Shown: positions 1 through 8,047, counted from the stretch's first letter. The stretch is DNA of 13,892 nt from Gp7-AA6 sp036001245 (GCA_036001245.1 DASYUL010000109.1:1-13892), one strand, 5' to 3'. Notes: generated by a model from the sequence alone, not told the origin. Made by a program: numbers and translations.

Positions 1-1313
1 CCGCCTTCACGGTCCCGGTCGACTACTACAAGCTCGGCAACGGCCTGAAGGTCGTCCTGTCGCCGGATGCCACGGCCCCGACGGCGGTCGTCGCCCTCTA
101 CTACAACATCGGGTTCCGCATCGAACCGCGCGACCGCACCGGTTTCGCGCACCTCTTCGAGCACATGATGTTTCAGGGGTCGCAGAACCTCGGCAAGATG
201 GAGTTCATCAAGCTCATTCAGGCAAACGGCGGCGTCCTGAACGGCTCGACCCGATTCGACTTCACGAACTACTTCCAGATCGTGCCGGCGCACGCGCTCG
301 AGACGATCCTGTGGGCGGAGGCCGACCGGATGCGCGGTCTCGCCATCACGCAGGAGAACCTGACCAACCAGCAGGGCGTGGTGAAGAACGAGGTCCGGGT
401 CAACGTCCTGAACCAGCCGTACGGCGGTTTCCCCTGGCTCGACTTGCCGCAGGTGGCGAACTCGAACTGGTACAACGCACACAACTTCTACGGGGACCTC
501 GCGCATCTCGACGCTGCGACGCTCGAGGACGTGAGGAAGTTCTTTCAGACGTACTACTCGCCGAACAACGCGGCGATGGTCGTCGTCGGGGACTTCGACC
601 CGGGAGAGACCCGCGCGTGGATCGAGAAGTACTTCGCGGGGATTCCGGCGACCCCGCGCCCGCCTGCGCCCGACATCAGCGAGCCGCGGCAGGAGAAGGA
701 GAAGCGCGTCACGAAGGCGGATGCGCTCGCGACGCGCCCCGCCCTCGCGATCGGCTACCACGCTCCGCCGAAGAACACTCCCGAGTACTCCGCAATGGGC
801 CTCTTGAACGAGATCCTCCTGCAGGGAAAGGACAGCCGGCTCTACGAGGCGCTCGTCCAGAAGAACGGCCTGACGGGCGACGTGACGGGTGGAATCAACG
901 AAGATCTCGGTAACATGTACGACATCAACGGGCCGACGCTTTGGATCGCGTCGCTCTTCCACGATCCGGACAAGTCGCCCGACGCCATCCTCAAGGTCTT
1001 CGACGTTGAGGTCGAGCGACTGCGGTCCACGCCGGTCGATCGCGCGACGCTCGATCTGGCGCTCGTGAAGATCCGGTCGCGGCTCTACGACGACATCGAG
1101 GGGTTCTTCGGGTTCGGCCGCGCCAATCTCCTGGCGAGCTTCGCGCTGTTCGACGACGACCCCGGGAAGATCAACCGCCTCGAGAGCGAGTTCCGGCGCG
1201 TCACGCCGGAGCTGCTGCAGAAGACCGCGCAGGAATACCTGCGGCCGACGAACCGGACCGTGCTGATCGTGGAACCGAAAGCGGCCGCTCCCGCGCCGGA
1301 GAAGAAGTCATGA
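1..1313 (+). CDS. M16 family zinc metallopeptidase, catalytic subunit (5' partial)
   Basis: The frame is open from the first full codon at base 3, so the start lies outside the window. About 436 residues are visible and probably 20-60 are missing, including any signal peptide. The inverted zinc motif HLFEH is at 150-164. The third zinc ligand, a Glu in VVKNEVRVN, is encoded at 390-392, 76 residues after the second His, which is the spacing expected in M16 proteins. The C-terminal half has the usual second M16 domain. Where many M16 proteins carry the Arg/Tyr pair, this one reads QKNGLTGD, so the pair is absent. The gene overlaps the next by ATGA (1310-1313), implying translational coupling with a non-catalytic partner. 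Family knowledge: such pairs are periplasmic or secreted peptide-degrading proteases. The substrate is unknown. Confidence 0.93.
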   Translation, partial: AFTVPVDYYKLGNGLKVVLSPDATAPTAVVALYYNIGFRIEPRDRTGFAHLFEHMMFQGSQNLGKMEFIKLIQANGGVLNGSTRFDFTNYFQIVPAHALETILWAEADRMRGLAITQENLTNQQGVVKNEVRVNVLNQPYGGFPWLDLPQVANSNWYNAHNFYGDLAHLDAATLEDVRKFFQTYYSPNNAAMVVVGDFDPGETRAWIEKYFAGIPATPRPPAPDISEPRQEKEKRVTKADALATRPALAIGYHAPPKNTPEYSAMGLLNEILLQGKDSRLYEALVQKNGLTGDVTGGINEDLGNMYDINGPTLWIASLFHDPDKSPDAILKVFDVEVERLRSTPVDRATLDLALVKIRSRLYDDIEGFFGFGRANLLASFALFDDDPGKINRLESEFRRVTPELLQKTAQEYLRPTNRTVLIVEPKAAAPAPEKKS

Positions 1314-2716
1314 CGCAGTCTCAGTCACTCCGCCGCGCTTGGGTCCGAGGCGCCGCGGCCCTCGCGACTCTCCTCTGCGCAGCCGTCGCGCTCGGAGAGA
1401 AACAGTCGCCGCCGGTTCCCGGTACACCGAAGGATTTCCGGGTGCCCGCGCCGACGAAGTTCACGCTCGACAACGGCCTGAAGGTCACCCTCGTGCCGTA
1501 CGGCACGGTCCCGAAGGTGACGATCGAGCTTGCCGTCGTCGGCGGCAACGCGGCCGAGTCGGCCAACGAGATCTGGCTCGCCGACCTGACGGGCGACTGG
1601 ATGCGCGAAGGCACGACGACTCGGACCGGAACGCAGATCTCCCGGGACGCGGCGCGCATGGGAGGGTCTCTCGAGATCGGCACCAGTCAGAACCTGACGC
1701 GCATCACCGGAAACGCCCTCTCCGAGTTCGGCCCGGAGATGGTGCGGCTGCTCGCAGACGTCGCGGGGAACCCGAGCTTCCCGGACGGCGAGCTTCCGCG
1801 GCTGAAGGCCGACATGGCCCGCAACCTCGCGATCAACACGAGCCGGCCGCAGCAGATCGCGCTCGAGAAGTTCCGCGGCGTCATGTATCCGAACCACCGC
1901 TACGGACACGTCTTCCCTACGCCGGAGATGGTGCAGGGATTCACGGCGGCGCAGGTGCGAGCCTTCTACGCGGCGAACTACGGCGCGGCCCGCTCGCACC
2001 TCTACGTCGTAGGAAGGTTCGATCCCGCCGCGATGGAGGCGGCCATCCGCACCGCGTTCGGCGGCTGGAAAGCGGGCACGCCCGCGAGCGTCGCGCCGCC
2101 GTTGCCGCAGACGAAGCGCGCGATCTATCTCGTGGACCGCCCCGGCGCCGTCCAGTCGACGATCGTGCTCGGCGTGCCGGTCGTCGATCCGACGAATCCC
2201 GACTGGGTTCCGCTGCAGGTCATGAACACGCTGCTCGGCGGCTACTTCTCCTCCCGCATCACCTCGAACATCCGGGAGGCGAAGGGATACACGTACTCAC
2301 CGTTCAGCCAGGTCGCGGTGAGCTACCGGAACGCGTACTGGGCGCAGAACGCCGACGTCACGACGAACGTGACCGGTCCGTCGCTGAAGGAGATCTTCTC
2401 CGAGATCGACCGGCTGCAGCGCGAGCCGCCGACGCCGCAGGAGCTCCACGCAGTCCAGAACTACATGGCCGGCGTCTTCGTCCTTCAGAACTCGTCGCGG
2501 CAGGGAATCATCGGACAGCTCGAGTTCGTCGACCTGCACGGCCTCCCGGACGATTACCTGACGGAGTACGTGCGGCGCGTGCGTGCGGTGTCGCCGCAGG
2601 TCGTGTCCGAAGCGGCCCGCAAGTACATCCAGGACGAGAAGGCGACGATCGTGGTCGTGGGAGACAAGAAGGTCATCGAGGAGCAGCTGAAGCCCTACGG
2701 TAGCATCGCGCCGTAG
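1310..2716 (+). CDS. M16 family peptidase-like protein, non-catalytic partner subunit, secreted
   Basis: This 468-residue protein starts with a typical Sec signal peptide: basic residues at 8-13, a hydrophobic core at about 14-28, and a likely cut near ALG-EKQ. The M16 fold is recognisable (FTLDNGLKVTLVP at 51-63). Where the neighbour has HLFEH this protein has DLTGD (92-96), so all three residues of the zinc motif are lost and it cannot be a peptidase alone. It keeps the Arg/Tyr pair (R322 and Y329 in IREAKGYTYS), which in M16 heterodimers contributes to substrate binding. The two overlapping genes therefore supply complementary halves of one active site, as in known M16B alpha/beta pairs. 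The ATG overlaps the upstream stop (ATGA). It ends at TAG, 45 bases before the transporter gene. Confidence 0.92.
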   Translation: MTQSQSLRRAWVRGAAALATLLCAAVALGEKQSPPVPGTPKDFRVPAPTKFTLDNGLKVTLVPYGTVPKVTIELAVVGGNAAESANEIWLADLTGDWMREGTTTRTGTQISRDAARMGGSLEIGTSQNLTRITGNALSEFGPEMVRLLADVAGNPSFPDGELPRLKADMARNLAINTSRPQQIALEKFRGVMYPNHRYGHVFPTPEMVQGFTAAQVRAFYAANYGAARSHLYVVGRFDPAAMEAAIRTAFGGWKAGTPASVAPPLPQTKRAIYLVDRPGAVQSTIVLGVPVVDPTNPDWVPLQVMNTLLGGYFSSRITSNIREAKGYTYSPFSQVAVSYRNAYWAQNADVTTNVTGPSLKEIFSEIDRLQREPPTPQELHAVQNYMAGVFVLQNSSRQGIIGQLEFVDLHGLPDDYLTEYVRRVRAVSPQVVSEAARKYIQDEKATIVVVGDKKVIEEQLKPYGSIAP

Positions 2717-2751
2717 AAAGCCTCTCTTATGATCCCCTGAGAATTCGAGGT

Positions 2752-2758
2752 AAGGGAG
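2752..2758 (+). promoter_or_regulatory. Ribosome binding site of the NCS1 transporter gene
   Basis: AAGGGAG lies three bases before the ATG at 2762. It supports that start over later methionines (M56, M65, M71), which fall inside the first membrane segments. Confidence 0.55.
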
Positions 2759-2761
2759 ACG

Positions 2762-4291
2762 ATGACGGCCGCCTCGGTCTCCAACGAGATCCACCATCCC
2801 GATGGTCGGGTCGAATTAGCCGACACCTCCCGCATCGACGCGAGCCCGCTCTCCAACCCCGACCTCGCGCCCGTTCCCATCCGCCGGCGCAACTGGACGA
2901 CGTACAACTACGCCGCGCTCTGGATCAGCATGGCGCACTGCATCCCGACGTACATGCTCGCCTCGGGGCTGATGGCGAGCGGGATGAACTGGTCCCAGGC
3001 TCTCGTGACGATCCTGCTCGGCAACACGATCGTCCTGATTCCCATCCTCCTGAACTCGCACCCGGGGACGAAGTACGGGATCCCGGTCCCGGTGTTCGCC
3101 CGGGCCGCCTACGGGACGCTGGGGTCGAACCTCCCCGCGCTCATGCGGGCGATCGTCGCGTGCGGCTGGTTCGGTATCCAGTCGTGGATCGGCGGCGAGG
3201 CGCTCCACACGTTCTTTTCCGCGATCATCCCGGGCTGGCCGACGCTCCTCGGACCGGGGTTCGGCGGTCACACGACGACGCAGTGGCTGTCGTTCCTGCT
3301 CTTCTGGGGAATCAACATTTTCATCATCTACCGGGGCATGGACCTCTTGCGGAAGGTCGAGAACTGGGCCGCGCCGTTCGTGCTCGTGATGACGACGATC
3401 CTTCTCTTCTGGGCGGTCAAGAAGGCGCACGGGCTGGGGCCGTTGCTCGCTCAGCCCGGAAAGTTCTCGACCTTCCGCGAGTTCTTCCCGGTCTTCGTCC
3501 CTTCGCTGACGGCCATGATCGGCTACTGGGCGACGCTGTCCCTGAACATGCCCGACTTCACCCGGTTCGGGAAGAGCCAGCGCGAGCAGGTGATCGGGCA
3601 GGTCGTGGCGCTGCCGACGACGATGACGGTCTTCGCCGCCATGGGCGTCCTCATCACGAGCGCGACGGTCTTGATCTACGGGCGCGCGATCTGGGACCCC
3701 GTGCAGCTCGTCGCGCAGTTCAAGGCGCCGGTCGTCGTGGCGATCTCGATGTTCACCGCGGTCGTCGCGACACTCGCAGTGAACATCGCCGCCAACGTCG
3801 TGTCGCCGGCGAACGACTTCGCCAACGCCTTCCCGCGGCTCATAAGCTTCAAGTCGGGCGGGCTGATCACGGGGATCATCGGCATCCTCATGCAGCCGTG
3901 GAAGCTCCTCGCGGATCCGCAGGGATACATCTTCAAGTGGCTGCTCGGATATTCGGGCGGCCTCGGCTCGATCGCGGGCGTCCTGATCGCCGACTACTGG
4001 CTCGTGCGGCGGATGGAGCTCTCGCTCGAGGACCTCTACCTGAGCAACGGCGCGTACCGGTACTCGGGCGGCTGGAACTGGAAGGCCGTTCTCGCGACCG
4101 TCGTCGGCTGCGCGCTCGCCTGGGGCGGCCTCGTCGTGCCCGCGCTCGCTGCGCTCTACAACTACGCGTGGTTCGTCGGGTTCTTCTCGTCGGGGTTGAT
4201 CTACTGGGCGCTCTCGGCGCGCTCCCTTGTTCGGGATCTGGCTGCGCCACCGGCGCTCGGCTCGCCAGACCGACCTCGACCGAGGGCCTGA
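2762..4291 (+). CDS. NCS1 family nucleobase/allantoin-type cation symporter
   Basis: This 509-residue, roughly 12-helix membrane protein belongs to nucleobase:cation symporter-1, the family of Mhp1 (hydantoin), PucI (allantoin) and uracil or cytosine permeases. Visible signatures are RRNWTTYNYAALWIS (42-56) at the first helix, the WFGIQ segment with W136 and Q140 (equivalent to Mhp1 W117 and Q121), W256 before NMPDFTRFG (equivalent to Mhp1 W220), NIAANVVSPANDF (341-353), and IADYWLVRR (409-417). Length and spacing are normal for the family. The substrate cannot be fixed from sequence; allantoin, uracil or another purine/pyrimidine derivative are all possible. No allantoinase, dihydropyrimidinase or other nucleobase-catabolic gene is nearby, so context does not help. 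The gene is co-directional with both flanking genes. Confidence 0.93.
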   Translation: MTAASVSNEIHHPDGRVELADTSRIDASPLSNPDLAPVPIRRRNWTTYNYAALWISMAHCIPTYMLASGLMASGMNWSQALVTILLGNTIVLIPILLNSHPGTKYGIPVPVFARAAYGTLGSNLPALMRAIVACGWFGIQSWIGGEALHTFFSAIIPGWPTLLGPGFGGHTTTQWLSFLLFWGINIFIIYRGMDLLRKVENWAAPFVLVMTTILLFWAVKKAHGLGPLLAQPGKFSTFREFFPVFVPSLTAMIGYWATLSLNMPDFTRFGKSQREQVIGQVVALPTTMTVFAAMGVLITSATVLIYGRAIWDPVQLVAQFKAPVVVAISMFTAVVATLAVNIAANVVSPANDFANAFPRLISFKSGGLITGIIGILMQPWKLLADPQGYIFKWLLGYSGGLGSIAGVLIADYWLVRRMELSLEDLYLSNGAYRYSGGWNWKAVLATVVGCALAWGGLVVPALAALYNYAWFVGFFSSGLIYWALSARSLVRDLAAPPALGSPDRPRPRA

Positions 4292-4344
4292 TCCCTCGCT
4301 GCGGTCCCGCGACTCGAAGCCTTGAGCCAGTAAGCTCCCGACCC

Positions 4345-5088
4345 GTGCGCCGATTCGGAGAGCGACTCGCCTACTACGCGGGGTTTCTCGTGGGCGGGCT
4401 CTGGTTCCTCGTCTGCTCGGCGCTCGGCGTCGTGTGGCTGCTCGTGCGGCCGCACAACCGCCAGACGCTCTACATGTACGGCAAGGTCTTCTGCCGCGGC
4501 CTCGCCTCGTTCATGGGATGGCGGCTCGACGTCGCCAACCGGGAGCGGCTCGACTCCGCGAGGCCCTGCGTTTTCGTCGCCAACCACCAGAGCTTTCTCG
4601 ACGTCGTGACGTTCGGCTCGATCTTCCCGAAGCGCACCGTCTCGGCGGGAAAGCGCGAGATCGGAAAGATCCCGATCTTCGGGTGGTTCTACCGGTTGTC
4701 GGGCAACCTCGTGATCGATCGGAGCGACCCGCGCGGCGCGCGCGATTCTCTCGAGGAGGCGGCTCGGACGATCCGTGACGAGAGGGTATCGGTCTGGTTC
4801 ATGCCCGAGGGGCACCGCAACCGCGCTGGCGCGCTCCTGCCCTTCAAGACCGGAGCCTTCCGCCTCGCTCTCGCGGCGGGGGTGTCGATCGTTCCCATCG
4901 TGGCGGAGCCCCTCGCGGTCATCGCGGACACCGAGAAACAGCTGGCGCGGCCGGGTTCTCTCAGGGTCACGGTGCTCGAGCCCATCCCGGCGGACGCGAG
5001 CTCGCCGCGGGCGGTCGCGGAGCTGGCGGCGCTCACGAGGGCGCGCATGCAGGAGGAGCTGGATCGCCTGAGGACCTCGTCCGCGTGA
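4345..5088 (+). CDS. plsC: 1-acyl-sn-glycerol-3-phosphate acyltransferase (PlsC family)
   Basis: The proposed GTG start gives 247 residues, close to E. coli PlsC. The frame is open far upstream, but that stretch is the shadow of the transporter gene. No ATG precedes the conserved core, and the GTG places one hydrophobic anchor at residues 10-33 directly at the N-terminus. The HX4D catalytic motif is NHQSFLD (H81, D86). Block II is KIPIFGWFYRLSGNLVIDRS (108-127). Block III reads FMPEGHRN (152-159), followed by LLPFKTGAF and VPIV. The enzyme adds the second acyl chain to lysophosphatidic acid to form phosphatidic acid at the inner membrane. Oddity: block III has EGHR where the family has EGTR. 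No good Shine-Dalgarno sequence precedes the GTG; TAAGCT at 4331-4336 could be a -10 element for a nearly leaderless transcript. Confidence 0.9.
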   Translation: MRRFGERLAYYAGFLVGGLWFLVCSALGVVWLLVRPHNRQTLYMYGKVFCRGLASFMGWRLDVANRERLDSARPCVFVANHQSFLDVVTFGSIFPKRTVSAGKREIGKIPIFGWFYRLSGNLVIDRSDPRGARDSLEEAARTIRDERVSVWFMPEGHRNRAGALLPFKTGAFRLALAAGVSIVPIVAEPLAVIADTEKQLARPGSLRVTVLEPIPADASSPRAVAELAALTRARMQEELDRLRTSSA

Positions 5089-5273
5089 TGGCAGACCTTT
5101 TGCTCTTCCGAGTGATCGGCGTGATGACCTTTTTCCTGACCGTGGCGCTCTTCGGGCTCGCCTACACGGCGTGGCGACTCTTTCGCAACCGCCGGAATCC
5201 CGACTCCTGGGAGGGAGGACTGCTCTGGCTGATGTCCTTCCTGGTGGTCGTGATCCTGCTCGCCCGAACCTAG
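5085..5273 (+). CDS. Small two-helix membrane protein, function unknown
   Basis: This is a 62-residue protein if it starts at GTG 5085, or 61 if it starts at ATG 5088. The sequence reads GTGATG, so either start overlaps the plsC stop codon TGA (5086-5088) and translation is likely coupled. Two hydrophobic segments (about 5-32 and 44-60) flank a basic loop RLFRNRRNPDSWEGG, suggesting two inner-membrane helices with the loop in the cytoplasm. No family was recognised. The coupled start, membrane pattern and normal stop 28 bases before a convergent gene favour a real gene over chance. A role at the membrane next to the acyltransferase is only a guess from position. Confidence 0.7.
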   Translation: MMADLLLFRVIGVMTFFLTVALFGLAYTAWRLFRNRRNPDSWEGGLLWLMSFLVVVILLART

Positions 5274-5301
5274 CCGGCGAGGTCCCCTCTCCCCTCCCGG
5301 T

Positions 5302-7878
5302 TTACTCGAACCAGCCCGTGACGTCGAGGACGAAGTCCGTCGAACCCGACGGCATTCCGCAGAAAACGAAGATCTGACCGGATACGCCGAGGGGGAGCAC
5401 GGCGTTGTTCGCCCGGACGATCCCCGCCCGGAAGTTGATCGTGCTCGCCAGCGGGAGCGGCGCGCCGGCCGGATAGAGGGTCAGGTGCCCCGCCGTCGTT
5501 GGATTGACCACCGTCACGTTGAAGGCGACCGCCCTGGCCGATAGAGGGATCCCGCAGACGCCCGCGATCGGAAAGCTGCGCACCGCGGAGGCCGTGAGCG
5601 CCGGACCGCCCTGCGGGCCGACGGGGCCGCGCGTGTCGGCGATGCGACACGGGGTCAGCGTGTTGAAGTCCGAGCCCATTGGCCCGGCCGGCGTCGGCGA
5701 CGGGATGGGCGTAGGGCTCGGGGTCGCGGTCGGCGAAGGACCTGGCGATGGCGTGGACGTCAGGGTCGGCGTTCTCGTCGGGGTCGGCGAAGGTACGGTC
5801 GGCGTCAGCGTCGGCGTGGGTGTCAGGGTCGGCGTTCTCGTCGGGGTCGGCGAGGGTACGGTCGGCGTCGGCGTCGGCGTGGGTGTCACGGTCGGCGTTC
5901 TCGTCGGAGTCGGCGAGGGACCGGTCGGAGTCGGGCTCGGGCTCGGTGTCACGGTCGGCGGCGCCGCCGGGGTCGGGGTCGGCGTCGCGGTCGGCGGGAC
6001 CGGAGTCAGGGTCGGAGTCAGCGTCGGCGTCGACGTCGGAGCCTGCGTGGGTGTGGAGGTGGTCGTCGGCGTGGGAGTCGGCGTCCGTGTCGGTGTTGCC
6101 GTCCGTGTGGCCGTGGGCGTCGCGGTCGACGTCTTCGTCGGCGTTCTCGTCGCCGTGCCGGTCGGCGTGTTGATCGGTGTGGGCGTGTCCGCGAGCAGGG
6201 AGCACTGCGGGAAACGGAAGGAGCCGATCCGGGTATGGTCGTCCTGCCCGTTCGTCACGTAGTACTCGTTGGTGTACCAGAACGTGCAGCCGTCCGGGTC
6301 GAGCGTCATGGCGCTGTAGTCGCCCCAGCGATGATCCAGCGTTCCGTCGCTGAACGTGTGGACCTGCCCGCCGGTCCCTTCGATCAGCGAGGTCTCGGTC
6401 TGCGTGATGGTGTTGAGCGGGTCGCCGGCCAGGCGCCCGGAATAGCGGATCGCCGGGTACATCGTGGCATCCGACACGCTGTAGCCGATGGCCATGTTGC
6501 CGGCCCGATCCACGGCCGCGCTGGGCATGAAGCGGTTCTTCGAGTCCGGGTTGTACGTCGACGCCTGGAGCGCGCTGCCGATCGTGCCTCCCGTGACGGG
6601 CACCTGGTACCAGCGCACTGCGGCCTGGCTCGAGCTGCTGCCGGCCACCGTGTGGCTGTTCCACAGCGATTCGACGCCGCCGATGTTCGTGTACTGGTTC
6701 TGCATCATCGCCCGGTAGGTCAACGTGTCGAGGGTATTGCCGACGAGCTCCGGCACGGTGCTCGGGCCGGGGGACCAGGTGGCGCCGGTCGGGGCGTCGG
6801 TGGGTCCGATGAACGTCGAGTTGGCGACGTTGTTCCAGTCCACGTGAAACTTCCAGATCCGGACCCTGTTCGTGAACCCGGTCAGTGCGGCGAAAAGGTT
6901 CTCCCGGCCCGCCGGAGGGGTGCCGGTCTGGAGCCGTGCGTTGCTGGGAAGTAGGGTGAAGTTCATGCCGCCGCCTGAGACCTTGGCTGCGTTGAAGGTA
7001 ACGACCTGGGCGGTCGGGGCGCCGGCATACATCTGCGCCTTGTTGAACGCCCACACGCGCACGTTCGAGAACGAACCGTTGGCCGAGAAGCCGAACATGT
7101 TGGCCGACATGTACAGCGCGTCGGGCCAGATGCCGAACTTCGGGTAGTCGTTCAACTTGTCGGTGATGTGGATTGAGTAGAAGTTCCAACCGCCGCTGAC
7201 CGGATCGCCACTCTGGGAAGCCGCAAAGCACTGGTACGCCCCGGGCGGACTGACGACGTTCCGGGAAGCGTCGAGCTGGAACGCGAAGTCGGTGATGATC
7301 CAGCGGTCCGCGAAGGTGTCGTAGACGACGACCGGGTCGCCGAAATTGTCCGTGTCACACAGATTGCCGAAGTTGCCCTGGCTCATGAACGTGTCGAAAG
7401 TGAACGCCGCGACGCGAACCCCGTCGGTCTTGCGGTAGATCCCGATCGACGTGTTGACCGTCTGGATGTAGTACTCCGGGCCCACGTCGCCGTTCGTGTC
7501 CGGCGGATGCCCGTTACCCCAGTTGGCGAAGTCGAGGCCTTCGAAGCTCGCGATCGGCGACGGCGCGGGTGCGGCCAACGGCGGCGCCGCCAGACCTTCT
7601 CCGATCGGGGCGAGCTCTCCCGTCAGGTCCTGAACTGGCGCATGACGCTCGGGCCGCTCTTTCCTCACGGGCGGAATACGTGGCAGCCGCCGGAGGTCGC
7701 CATTGAATGGCGTGGCCCGAGTCAGTGATCGTTCGACGGGGCTCGGTGGCCCGTCAGGGGATTGCGTTTGCGCTGTCGCGCCTGAAGTCCTGCTCGTAGC
7801 CTTCAGCGAGGGCGAGATTGCCAGACCGAGGAGAAGAACTCCGACGGTGAGACCAAAAACGGCGTACCGATTCGGCAT
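5302..7878 (-). CDS. Large secreted protein with Thr/Pro-repeat linker and C-terminal xTPCRxxDTR domain
   Basis: This 858-residue protein has an N-terminal signal sequence (hydrophobic core 7-22). A long globular domain (about 100-560) follows, beginning with PPDTNGDVGPEYYIQTVNTS and containing several Trp/Asp-rich segments. An extended Thr/Pro linker (about 562-733) comes next, then a 124-residue terminal domain starting GSDFNTLTPCRIADTRG and ending LDVTGWFE. The terminal domain type recurs at the ends of exported proteins in Acidobacteriota and Actinobacteria; its role is unknown, perhaps surface display or carbohydrate interaction. The DTNGDVG loop resembles a calcium-binding loop. No catalytic motif was recognised. 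The linker rests on a 63-bp tandem repeat. The gene converges on the small membrane protein gene and diverges from the next plus-strand gene. The ATG at 7878 gives a clean signal peptide, although its ribosome binding site is weak. Confidence 0.88.
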   Translation of the reverse strand: MPNRYAVFGLTVGVLLLGLAISPSLKATSRTSGATAQTQSPDGPPSPVERSLTRATPFNGDLRRLPRIPPVRKERPERHAPVQDLTGELAPIGEGLAAPPLAAPAPSPIASFEGLDFANWGNGHPPDTNGDVGPEYYIQTVNTSIGIYRKTDGVRVAAFTFDTFMSQGNFGNLCDTDNFGDPVVVYDTFADRWIITDFAFQLDASRNVVSPPGAYQCFAASQSGDPVSGGWNFYSIHITDKLNDYPKFGIWPDALYMSANMFGFSANGSFSNVRVWAFNKAQMYAGAPTAQVVTFNAAKVSGGGMNFTLLPSNARLQTGTPPAGRENLFAALTGFTNRVRIWKFHVDWNNVANSTFIGPTDAPTGATWSPGPSTVPELVGNTLDTLTYRAMMQNQYTNIGGVESLWNSHTVAGSSSSQAAVRWYQVPVTGGTIGSALQASTYNPDSKNRFMPSAAVDRAGNMAIGYSVSDATMYPAIRYSGRLAGDPLNTITQTETSLIEGTGGQVHTFSDGTLDHRWGDYSAMTLDPDGCTFWYTNEYYVTNGQDDHTRIGSFRFPQCSLLADTPTPINTPTGTATRTPTKTSTATPTATRTATPTRTPTPTPTTTSTPTQAPTSTPTLTPTLTPVPPTATPTPTPAAPPTVTPSPSPTPTGPSPTPTRTPTVTPTPTPTPTVPSPTPTRTPTLTPTPTLTPTVPSPTPTRTPTLTSTPSPGPSPTATPSPTPIPSPTPAGPMGSDFNTLTPCRIADTRGPVGPQGGPALTASAVRSFPIAGVCGIPLSARAVAFNVTVVNPTTAGHLTLYPAGAPLPLASTINFRAGIVRANNAVLPLGVSGQIFVFCGMPSGSTDFVLDVTGWFE
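5761..5949 (-). repeat. 63-bp tandem repeat (about three copies) coding a 21-residue Thr/Pro unit
   Basis: Copies begin at about 5761, 5824 and 5887, so the period is exactly 63 bases or 21 codons. The first two are nearly identical in nucleotide sequence over at least 30 bases (CAGGGTCGGCGTTCTCGTCG and onward); the third is more diverged. The coded unit is about PSPTPTRTPTLTPTPTLTPT plus V. Less regular Pro/Thr coding continues to about 6195. The whole-codon period keeps the linker in frame when copies are gained or lost. Confidence 0.85.
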
Positions 7879-8047
7879 GAGGTCAGGCCTATTTGAACGA
7901 CCCGCACAGCGCCCACGACGAAACCGCCAGGCAGAGGAAGACTCTCCGCGCGCTCGAACGAATTGACATTTTTCTTACATTCTACGTCATCGCGTCGCGC
8001 CGCACGTCGAGGAGACCGGCTGCGGTAGGCTGCGAATCGAGCACGAA
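7879..8047. promoter_or_regulatory. Divergent intergenic spacer with candidate promoter elements
   Basis: These 169 bases separate two divergently transcribed genes and must hold promoters for both. The part around 7961-7990 is AT-rich against its surroundings. It contains a perfect TTGACA (7963-7968) on the plus strand and TAGAAT (7984 to 7979) on the minus strand. Neither has a convincing partner box at 16-18 bases, so these are only candidates. TAGGCT at 8026-8031 could be a -10-like element close to the plus-strand ATG at 8048. No small gene was found here. Confidence 0.4.

Noticed and set aside
3160..4344. Upstream extension of the plsC frame through the transporter gene
   Set aside because: The product is Arg/Gly/Asp-rich noise in a shifted frame of a clear membrane transporter; PlsC similarity begins only after 4345.
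5274..5301. Bidirectional terminator between the convergent small membrane protein and secreted-protein genes
   Set aside because: Only a 4-bp CCGG pairing and no T-run are visible; not enough to call a terminator.
5700..6190. Regular repeats as a possible CRISPR array
   Set aside because: The units are contiguous without unique spacers and code a Thr/Pro linker in frame.
5270..7231. Long minus-strand frame of 653 codons rich in Asp/Ala/His overlapping the secreted-protein gene
   Set aside because: It is the shifted frame of the same 63-bp and Pro/Thr-coding repeats. It has no signal, no motif and biased composition, while the overlapping frame has a signal peptide and conserved terminal domain.
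7703..7966. Plus-strand frame of 87 codons across the start of the secreted-protein gene
   Set aside because: It overlaps the signal-peptide coding region antisense, has no ribosome binding site and an arginine-rich product.
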